Shown: one piece after another, positions 1 through 6,800 of the stretch
Position numbering within the stretch: position 1 is the stretch's first letter
Layout of the letters: every line of letters begins with the position of its first letter
Assembly (NCBI GenBank): GCA_013791675.1
Contig: VMTI01000274.1
Location: 1-6,964 of the forward strand
Direction: 5' to 3'
DNA length: 6,964 nucleotides
Origin: a bacterium
GTDB taxonomy: Bacteria; CG03
The notes under the pieces: model-generated
The model's input: the letters and a program-made list of their open reading frames with translations, nothing else
The model's database searches: none
What the model was told of the DNA's origin: nothing
Translations under genes and position numbers: made by a program

Positions 1-1
1 A

Positions 2-1972
2 AAAATTCCCGTGCAAGTGTTTCGTGCTATTTGTGCTATAGTTTCCGCAATAGCAGTAGCCGGAGTGCTTAAAATCTTTCATTACGAAAAAGTGCGAGAA
101 CTTCAAAATGCTTTAGCAGAAAGAGAAAAAATAACCGAAGGTATTGAAGAAGGCATCTTATTGCTTGATAAAAACTATAAAATTATCTGGGCGAATAAAA
201 AACAGAAAGATATTTATGGAGATTTAACCGGCGATTTTTGTTATCACGCAACACATAAAAGAAGCAGTGTCTGTCAGCCGCCAAACGACACCTGCCCTGT
301 AGTTGAGGTTCTAAAAACTGGCAAGCCCGTAACAGTCCTTCATACACATTTTGAAAAATCGGGCGAACCGTTATATGTTGAGGTTTCTGCATATCCTGTT
401 CGGGATGAACAGGGTGAAATAGTGGAATTCGTTCATCTATCGCGGGATGTTACTGAAAAGATGAAATTAGAAGAAACAATAAAAAGTATCGGCGACCCTT
501 TGATTGTGATAAATCCTAAAGGTAGAATAACTTCGGTAAACCAACTTGCTATGGAATTAACAGGTTATGATGAAAAAGAGCTATTAAATAAGTCCGCGGG
601 CATAATATTTGCAGAAGAAGAAGAAGAAGAAGAAGAAGAAGAAGAAGAAGAACTTTTACAACATCTCGGGCTTGGTATTCTTGCAAAGAACGGTGCTGTT
701 CGAAATTATGAAACCGAAATTTTTACTAAAGGAAGAACAACAAAAATACCTGTTTCAGTAACAGCTTCTCTGGTGAAATATCAAAATATGCTTCTGGGAA
801 TTGTCTGCGTATTAAGAGATATACGGGAAATCCTGAAATTGCAGCAGAAAGAAAAGGAGAGAACAAAAGAACTTGAGGAAGCAAAAGATTACGTTGATAA
901 CATCATCAAATCAATGATTGCTAGTTTGGTTGTTCTCAATCCCGACGGAACAATAAAGGAAATTAATCAGGCGACGCTAAGTTTGCTTGGATATGAGGGG
1001 GGGGAACTGCTCGGCAAACCATCTGGCATAATATTTGCAGAAGAAGAAGAAGAAGAAGAAGAAGAAGAAATTGCTATTACAAACAAAAGATTGAAGAAGT
1101 TGCTTAAAGAAGGAGAACTGCACAATTTTGAGACAAGCTATGTGGCGAAAAACGGGCGCAAAATACCTGTTGGTTTTTCCGGCTCGGTAATGAGAGATGG
1201 AGAGGGTAAAATACAGGGGATAATCTGTGTAGCTATGGATAACACCGAACGTAAACAGTTGGAGGAAAAATTAATACGTCAGGATAAACTTGCCGGCATA
1301 GGCAAGCTTTCCGCAGGGGTGGCGCACGAGCTGAATAACCCCCTCACAACGGTGATGACTATCAGCGACCTGCTGCTTTTCACGTTAAATGACAAAATCG
1401 GTGAAAAGGAGAAAGACAACATAAAGCTCATAAAATGGTCGGCGGGCAGAATGCAGAATATTATAGAAAACCTTCTTGTTTTCAGCAGGAGCGGTAAACA
1501 GGGTAAGAAAGAACCCGTGAAACTGAATGAGGTTATTGAAAAATCGGAAGAGCTGGTTTCATCCAACTTGAAAGAACTTGGCGCGAAGGTGGTGAAAATA
1601 TTCGGAAAAATTCCGAATATAGAAGGCGACGGAAACAAAATAATGGAGGTTTTTATAAATCTTTTCACAAACAGCATAGACGCCATGGATAAGAATGAGA
1701 AAGAAATCCGCATAGAAACGTTTTTGGACACGGACGCTCAAAAAATAAGGGTAAAATTCCGGGATAACGGCTACGGAATGAACGGCGAAACGGCGAAAAA
1801 TGTTTTTGACCCTTTTTTTACGACGAAGGAAAAAGGGACGGGGCTGGGAATGTCGATTGCATACGGAATCGTAAAGGAATACGGCGGCGACATCAGAGTG
1901 GAAAGCAAAAAGGGCGAATACACGGAGTTTGTTATGAGTTTTCCAATTAGAGGAGGAGATAGTGAAGAGTGA
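2..1972 (+). CDS. Membrane-anchored triple-PAS sensor histidine kinase with two poly-Glu tracts (5' partial)
   Basis: Sensor kinase, probably autophosphorylating on His439 and donating to a receiver such as the one in the next gene. Residues are numbered from the GTG at position 11. Visible parts: a hydrophobic helix (about 4-22) followed by a charged, probably coiled segment (24-42); PAS1 (about 42-150) with C77, C88 and C95; PAS2 (about 153-272) with E202-E214; a charged coiled linker (272-297); PAS3 (about 297-413) with E344-E353; HisKA with 'AHELNNPL' (H439); HATPase with N-box N550/N554, G1 'DNGYGM' (585-590), 'FDPFF' (599-603) and G2 'GTGLG' (609-613). The core looks NtrB-like. The frame is open to the window edge, no ribosome binding site precedes the GTG, and the first residues (KIPVQVFRA) look like the end of a multi-helix membrane sensor, so the true start is probably upstream. 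The PAS-encoding part is more AT-rich than the kinase part. The kinase assignment is secure; the ligand is unknown. Confidence 0.93.
   Translation, partial: KIPVQVFRAICAIVSAIAVAGVLKIFHYEKVRELQNALAEREKITEGIEEGILLLDKNYKIIWANKKQKDIYGDLTGDFCYHATHKRSSVCQPPNDTCPVVEVLKTGKPVTVLHTHFEKSGEPLYVEVSAYPVRDEQGEIVEFVHLSRDVTEKMKLEETIKSIGDPLIVINPKGRITSVNQLAMELTGYDEKELLNKSAGIIFAEEEEEEEEEEEEELLQHLGLGILAKNGAVRNYETEIFTKGRTTKIPVSVTASLVKYQNMLLGIVCVLRDIREILKLQQKEKERTKELEEAKDYVDNIIKSMIASLVVLNPDGTIKEINQATLSLLGYEGGELLGKPSGIIFAEEEEEEEEEEIAITNKRLKKLLKEGELHNFETSYVAKNGRKIPVGFSGSVMRDGEGKIQGIICVAMDNTERKQLEEKLIRQDKLAGIGKLSAGVAHELNNPLTTVMTISDLLLFTLNDKIGEKEKDNIKLIKWSAGRMQNIIENLLVFSRSGKQGKKEPVKLNEVIEKSEELVSSNLKELGAKVVKIFGKIPNIEGDGNKIMEVFINLFTNSIDAMDKNEKEIRIETFLDTDAQKIRVKFRDNGYGMNGETAKNVFDPFFTTKEKGTGLGMSIAYGIVKEYGGDIRVESKKGEYTEFVMSFPIRGGDSEE
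599..643 (+). repeat. 45-base perfect direct repeat, copy 1 (15-base lead-in plus ten GAA units)
   Basis: The 15 bases ggcataatatttgca at 599-613 recur exactly at 1025-1039, each time immediately before the GAA tract. Counting the ten GAA units shared by both, the perfect direct repeat is 45 bases long (599-643 and 1025-1069). Bases just outside diverge. The lead-in uses identical codons for G-I-I-F-A in both copies. Confidence 0.95.
614..652 (+). repeat. (GAA)13 in-frame trinucleotide microsatellite in PAS2
   Basis: Thirteen uninterrupted GAA codons encode Glu202-Glu214 of the sensor kinase. The tract directly follows the codons for G-I-I-F-A, where ordinary PAS domains have a short acidic stretch after the 'GK..' loop. 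No GAG codon interrupts it, although GAG is used elsewhere in the gene, so the repeat is pure at DNA level and prone to slippage. Unit gains or losses would change glutamate number without shifting the frame. Confidence 0.97.
997..1004 (+). repeat. G8 homopolymer inside PAS3 coding sequence
   Basis: Eight consecutive G residues span codons gag-ggg-ggg-gaa (E329-G330-G331-E332). A one-base gain or loss here would frameshift the gene before the HisKA and ATPase domains. The residues E-G-G-E fall where PAS domains usually have an acidic or polar turn before 'LLGK', so glycine here is not clearly demanded by the fold. Confidence 0.9.
1025..1069 (+). repeat. 45-base perfect direct repeat, copy 2
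   Basis: Second copy of the lead-in plus ten GAA units, inside PAS3. Recombination between the two copies would remove or duplicate 426 bases, equal to 142 codons and about one PAS unit, without changing the reading frame. Confidence 0.95.
1040..1069 (+). repeat. (GAA)10 in-frame trinucleotide microsatellite in PAS3
   Basis: Ten uninterrupted GAA codons encode Glu344-Glu353. They again follow G-I-I-F-A and occupy the position equivalent to the tract in PAS2, 426 bases (142 codons) downstream. Because the host domains differ in sequence around the tract, the match is a local feature and not the result of a recent whole-domain duplication. Confidence 0.97.
1951..1956 (+). promoter_or_regulatory. 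Ribosome binding site for the receiver-GAF-kinase gene
   Basis: A perfect AGGAGG lies inside the 3' end of the sensor kinase gene, five bases before the GTG at 1962. It supports translational coupling and the start that overlaps the upstream stop. A second site, GGGAGG at 2005-2010, sits eight bases before the in-frame GTG at 2019 and supports an alternative shorter product. Confidence 0.75.
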
Positions 1973-3629
1973 AGACGGCAAAATCCCTGAAAGTCCGCTG
2001 AGGCGGGAGGTTATAGAAGTGGACGAAAAAAATAAGAAAATTCTTGTTGTTGACGACGAAGAAGGAATTTGTTTAACGCTGAAGCAGATTTTTTCTCTGC
2101 GGAATTACAATGTGAACACAGCGAGTAATCTCACTGACGCCCGGAATTTTATCCGTAAAGAAAAATGCGACCTTATCATCACAGATTTAAAGCTACGGGG
2201 TGAACGCGGAGAAGACCTGCTCAAATTCGTCAGGGCGGAATATCCCGAAACCGGTGTGATTGTAATGACCGGCTACGCTGAAGTCAAAAATGCGGTCGAG
2301 TGTATTAAGGCGGGCGCGAGCGACTACGTGCCTAAGCCCTTTGATATGGATGAAATTCTCAGGGTTGTCGAAAGATTTTTCAAGACGCAACAGTTAGAGA
2401 AAAAAGTGAGCAGCCTCAGTGATATTGTCGGGCTTTACCAGATTACTCTCGCAATCGGCCGGATTAAACCTCTGAATGAGGTTTTGGAGCTTATTCTGCA
2501 GACAGCCGAAGAGCAGGTCGGAGCCGACGGGGGCTCTATAACTCTGTGGAATGAGGATGAAAAAGTGCTGGTCGTAACAATAGCCAGAGGGAAGGATAGC
2601 GAAAAAGCTTTGGGAAGCAGAATCCGTCTCGGGGAAAGGGTGTGCGGTTGGGCGGCGCAGAAGCGAGAATCGGTTATCGTTCACGAGGAACTGAATAAAG
2701 ACGCTCGTTTTAGGAACGAAAAAGCTTACAATGGGGTGAAGTCGGGAATTAGCGCTCCGATGATCTTGCAGAATAAGCTTATAGGCACTTTAAATCTGAA
2801 AAGAATGAAGACGGATAATAAATTTACCCAAAACGATCTTGAAAGGGCCTTTGTTCTCGCTCAGATTGCGGCTCTGGCGATTTCCAACTCAAAAATCTAT
2901 GAAAAAATGACGGAGTTGTCGGAACTCAAAACAAAATTTTTATCAAATGTGACGCATGCATTAAGAACGCCTCTTACGGCGGTAAAAGGCGGCGCGGATT
3001 TATACGAAAAATTAGAGAACAATGAAAGCGGCAGAATAAAAATAATGAGAATCATAAAAAACAATACCGCCAGAATGCTTGTCCTTGTCAAAGACCTTCT
3101 GGATGTGTCGGAAATTGAAAGAGATAAGATAAAATTAATAAAAGACGAAACGGATATATGCCTGTGCCTCGTCAACGCCATAGCCGCTGTCAAACACAAA
3201 GCTGACGAAAAAAATATACGCATTAAATATAAAACAGGCGCACCGGTTTTAACTCTTTGCGACAGCGTCAGAATGGAGCAGGTATTTATCAATATACTGG
3301 ACAATGCCGTAAAATTCTCTCCGGCGGGAAGCGCCGTAGAAGCCCGTGTTTCAGTTTCTGATGAAAAAGCGAGAATTTCTTTTTTTGACAACGGCCCCGG
3401 AATATCTGGGGAAGAGCGTCTAAAGATATTTGACAGATTTTATCAGACGGGAACATCTCTTGCCCACAAAACAAAAGGTTTCGGCCTTGGGCTTTCCATA
3501 GTGAAACAGCTTGTGAAAATGCACGGCGGAAAAATTTCTGTACAATCTCCGCCTGAAGGCAAAAAACAGGGCGCGGAATTTACGGTGACTCTGCCTCTTG
3601 CGGCAAAAACCAAAAGGGGCAAAGCTTGA
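1962..3629 (+). CDS. Response regulator-GAF-histidine kinase hybrid
   Basis: Cytoplasmic phosphorelay protein of 555 residues with no signal peptide or membrane helix. Receiver (about 26-140): acidic pair D31/D32, phospho-acceptor D75 in 'LIITDLKL', T103 in 'VMTG' and K125 in 'VPKPF'. GAF-type sensory domain: about 155-310. Kinase core: HisKA with H332 in 'THALRTPL', N-box N444/N448, G1 'DNGPG' (476-480), 'FDRF' (490-493) and G2 'GFGLG' (506-510). The residue after the phospho-acceptor His is Ala, where Glu or Asp is usual. It overlaps the preceding kinase gene by 11 bases, making that kinase the obvious phosphodonor for D75. There is no DNA-binding or other output domain, so its own kinase presumably acts on a partner outside the window. 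The start at 1962 has a perfect ribosome binding site. GTG 2019 (V20) also has a good one and would start the protein just before the receiver, so the first 19 residues are uncertain. Confidence 0.92.
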   Translation: MKSEDGKIPESPLRREVIEVDEKNKKILVVDDEEGICLTLKQIFSLRNYNVNTASNLTDARNFIRKEKCDLIITDLKLRGERGEDLLKFVRAEYPETGVIVMTGYAEVKNAVECIKAGASDYVPKPFDMDEILRVVERFFKTQQLEKKVSSLSDIVGLYQITLAIGRIKPLNEVLELILQTAEEQVGADGGSITLWNEDEKVLVVTIARGKDSEKALGSRIRLGERVCGWAAQKRESVIVHEELNKDARFRNEKAYNGVKSGISAPMILQNKLIGTLNLKRMKTDNKFTQNDLERAFVLAQIAALAISNSKIYEKMTELSELKTKFLSNVTHALRTPLTAVKGGADLYEKLENNESGRIKIMRIIKNNTARMLVLVKDLLDVSEIERDKIKLIKDETDICLCLVNAIAAVKHKADEKNIRIKYKTGAPVLTLCDSVRMEQVFINILDNAVKFSPAGSAVEARVSVSDEKARISFFDNGPGISGEERLKIFDRFYQTGTSLAHKTKGFGLGLSIVKQLVKMHGGKISVQSPPEGKKQGAEFTVTLPLAAKTKRGKA

Positions 3630-3697
3630 CATTTTACCGTATGCAAGCGAGGCAAATGGTATCCGGCGCGGCTCATATGAGTGAGGAGTTTTACCCG
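3630..3697 (+). other. Short intergenic/leader region before the surface-protein gene
   Basis: About 70 bases separate the hybrid kinase stop from the preferred start of the next gene. No stem-loop followed by a T-run is visible, so transcription may continue through. A TTGACA at 3626-3631 lacks a convincing -10 partner at 16-18 bases. In-frame ATG codons at 3641, 3656 and 3677 could extend the next gene upstream, but none has a well-spaced ribosome binding site. Confidence 0.5.
3684..3688 (+). promoter_or_regulatory. Ribosome binding site (AGGAG) deciding the start of the surface-protein gene
   Basis: AGGAG lies nine bases before the GTG at 3698, the best-spaced Shine-Dalgarno-like site among the candidate in-frame starts (ATG 3641, ATG 3656, ATG 3677, GTG 3698, GTG 3731). 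GTG 3731 would give a more compact signal peptide, but only a weak GAGAG at 3714-3718 precedes it. Confidence 0.5.
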
Positions 3698-3808
3698 GTG
3701 CCCGGAGCGAATAGAGAGCGAACCGCATACGTGAGCGTTCGTCGACGGATATCTTTGCTGCGCTTGCTTTTTGTTTTTTGCGTATTTTTGCCCGCTATGG
3801 CGTCGGCG
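3698..3808 (+). other. Signal peptide coding region of the Kelch protein
   Basis: Encodes about 37 residues: a polar stretch, an Arg cluster (from 'VRRR'), a hydrophobic core rich in Leu, Phe and Val, and an A-S-A cleavage motif before S38-K39. If translation starts at GTG 3731 the peptide would be 26 residues, nearer the usual length. Both options keep the same hydrophobic core and cleavage site. Confidence 0.75.
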
Positions 3809-6800
3809 TCCAAAACAATTCAGGAAAATAGCGCTGCCGCTTTTTCGCAGGGCGTCTTTGACAGAACTCTCACTTACAATGAAAGAATTTATTGCGCTAA
3901 CGGCTGGAGCGCTCTTAACGGAAATATAGGGCCTCTGATAAATTGCAGGGCGGCAGATGGCGGCGAAAAAATCATTCTGTTTGGGGGACAGTCTTCTACC
4001 TCTCCCGTAACCAGGCATAATGAAACATATTCTTTTGACGCCGTTTCGGGTTCATGGGAGGAAATCGCTGTCACAACAGCGCCCTCTTCCCGCACAACTT
4101 TTGGTATGGCGGACGACGGCGGCGGGAAAATTGTTCTTTCCGGAGGTTATGACGGCCTGTCGGAGCTCGGCGACACATGGATTTTTGACACTTCGGCTTC
4201 ATCATGGACGCTTATAGAATGCTCCACGTATCCTTCCGCGCGTATGGGCGCGGCCATGGCCCGCCTTTCGTCGGATAAGATTCTTCTGTTCGGAGGGAAA
4301 CAGGGCGCCGTATCTTATTCCGACACATGGATATTTAACATTGCGGCTTCGTCGTGGACACTTATAAATCCGCCTCTTTCACCGTCTGCCCGGGCAAATC
4401 ACGCCATAGCGAACTGCGGTGACGGGAAGGTTCTGCTTTACGGCGGCGAATCGGGCGGCTATCTTAAGGATTGCTGGGTTTATGATTTCGGCGCGTCAGC
4501 ATGGACGGAAATAGATGTTTCCGCTTCAAACCCGGGACAGAGAAGCGGCTTGGCGATAACCTATGATTCCGGCATTGGAAGAGTCCTTCTTTTCGGCGGC
4601 GAAACACAAATAGGGGCGGAGTACAGCTATAACAAAGCTCTGTGGATGTTTAATCCTTCATCGGAAGTGTGGACGCAGATAAGCGTTTTGAACGCCGATC
4701 CCGAAAAACCCGAAGGCCGCCGTCAGCACATATTCTGCCACAGCCCCGGATACGGCAATATTCTTTTCGGCGGCGGAACCGCAAAGACAACCTCCACAGA
4801 CAATAAAATATTTTCGGATTTCAAAAAATATGTGATAAGTTCGTCCGGCACTTACACAACAAAAATTTATGATACCGGCGTTTCGGTAAATCCCGTTGAA
4901 TATAAAACTTTCTGGCGTTATTTCGGCGGCGCCGGTGATATAAAATATCAGATAGCGACATCAACCAATCCCGCAAATATGACTTACACGGGGCCCGGCG
5001 GTGCGGGCACTTATTATACCGCCAGCCCGCAGGCATTGGAACCGTCAAGAGACGGCATGCGCTATCTCAGCGTCAGAATTTTTCTTTCCTGCGTCCCCGA
5101 AAATGTTCCTGATTTTTATTTATCCGAATTAGACCTGAAATATAATCATGTTCCGGAAACCCCTGTTTTATACGCAAATCCTATGAAAGACGGCGATTCT
5201 ATTTTTCAGGCACCGAAACCGACGGACATCAGGGCATGGTTTTATTGGTTCCACGCCGTTGACCCTGACGACGACAAACAGTATCATTCTTATGAACACC
5301 TGATTTCAACATCCCCTAACTTCGGCGTTTATATTTCATCATCGGGAATTTCCGAACAGGAAGGGATAATTTATTCCTATTATCATCCGGATGATTTTTA
5401 TTCCGAAGGAAAATATTATTGGAAAGTGCGGGCATCGGATGATTACGGCGTCAGCGGATTTTCGGATGTGTGGACCTTTTATGTTGACACGACACCTCCC
5501 GCTGCCGTGACAGACCTGACGGCTGAAAAGGTTCTTGACAGCCCCGGCTCGGTGCGGCTTTCCTGGACAGCGACGGGCGATGACGGAACAATAGGTAATA
5601 TTACCGGTGGAGAAGTGCGCGTACAACGGCTAAAATGGATTCCGCTGACCGTGTGGTATGCGCAGGGATATAAGGAAACGATAATATCAACTTCCGCCTC
5701 TCCCGGTGAACGAATATCAACCGTAATAGACGGCCTTGACGACGGCACATCATATTATTTTGTTATCGCCTATAAGGACGAAGTGATTGATTCTAATAAA
5801 AACCTCGCGAATATATCTAACAACAACGTTTTCGCGTGGACGGATTCGCCGCCTGAAATAATATCCGTGAGCTCGCCCGCGGAATACGCGATTGTTTCCG
5901 GCACCGCTGAAATTGTTTTTTCATCTTTTGATCCCGATATGCCGGATGGTGATGAATTGACTTATTCCATATACCTTAGCGCGGATTACATGGCTTCATG
6001 GCAGACGATTACGGAAGATTTACCGGGCGGCACGACATTTTTTTATTTTGATACCCTCTCTTTTCCAAATTCCGATTTCTGCAATATCAAAGTGAGCGCG
6101 CGCGATAGAGCCGGCTTAACCTGTGAAAACACATCCGGCGTTTTTATTATACGAAACCCGAATTATCCGCCTTTAGTTGAATTAACATCTCCGGCGGAGG
6201 GAGCTGAACTCGCGGGCGAGGTATGGGCGAACTGGAACATTAGCGATGGTAATCCGACAGATTCTCATTTGAGTGAATTGAGCATTTCCTCTGATTCCCT
6301 GAGTTGGACGAGCATCGCCGAAAATATCTCCGGCACCTCCGTGTCATTTAACAGCAAACTTTTTAAAGACGGATTTTATTTCCTGAAAGTGAGAGCAGAA
6401 GATTCGCCGGTGCCGAGCGAAATCGGAGAAAAAATAATTCAGATATCAATAGCCAACGGCAACACGCCTCCTGCGCCTTTTTCGCTTGTTTCTCCCGCCA
6501 ATGGCGCAGTTCTTAACAATGAAGAAATTTCGTTCATCTGGAATGAACCATCCGACCCCGACGGTGACGCGGTCAGCTACGTTTTGTATTACTCAACTTA
6601 TTCCAATTTTTCGCATTACGAGAGCGCCGAGACTTCTTTGACCAACTATATTTCGTCGGTGACAAACATGAACGATTATTACTGGAAGGTCAAAGCTGTT
6701 GATTTCAGAGGCATGGAAAGGGAAAGTTCGGAAACTTTTATTTTCAGCGTTTACCGCGGCAGCATGACCGTCGTCAGATGCCTGCCCGAAAAAGGATCAT

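Noticed and set aside
614..1069. GAA tracts as a CRISPR-like or tandem-spacer array
   Set aside because: These are simple trinucleotide repeats inside an intact reading frame, with no repeat-spacer structure.
1279..1731. 150-residue open frame on the minus strand within the sensor kinase
   Set aside because: It lies opposite conserved HisKA/HATPase sequence, shows no recognisable domain, and is a shadow of the real gene.
1813..1819. T7 homopolymer in the sensor kinase as a second phase-variation tract
   Set aside because: It encodes the conserved 'DPFFTTK' box of the ATPase domain, so the run is explained by phenylalanine codons under protein constraint.
3626..3658. TTGACA perfect -35 hexamer overlapping the hybrid kinase stop codon
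   Set aside because: No TATAAT-like hexamer at 16-18 bases; the sequence there reads gaggca. A six-base match alone is expected by chance.
3672..3681. Ten-base perfect palindrome ctcatatgag upstream of the Kelch gene
   Set aside because: Several palindromes of this length are expected by chance in a window this size, and it has no extended symmetry to support an operator.
3638..3731. Inverted repeat cgtatgc / gcatacg flanking the Kelch leader
   Set aside because: Arms are only seven bases with about 80 bases between them and no T-run, so it is not a credible terminator or switch.
3443..4018. 191-residue open frame on the minus strand across the end of the hybrid kinase and the start of the Kelch gene
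   Set aside because: It crosses two well-supported + strand genes, its product has no recognisable motif, and codon periodicity supports the + strand.
4020..4217. 65-residue + strand frame inside the Kelch region
   Set aside because: It is out of frame with the clear Kelch coding sequence and encodes no sensible motif.
5339..5748. Overlapping minus-strand frames opposite the Ig-like region
   Set aside because: The opposite strand encodes continuous Ig/FN3-like domains; these frames are shadows.
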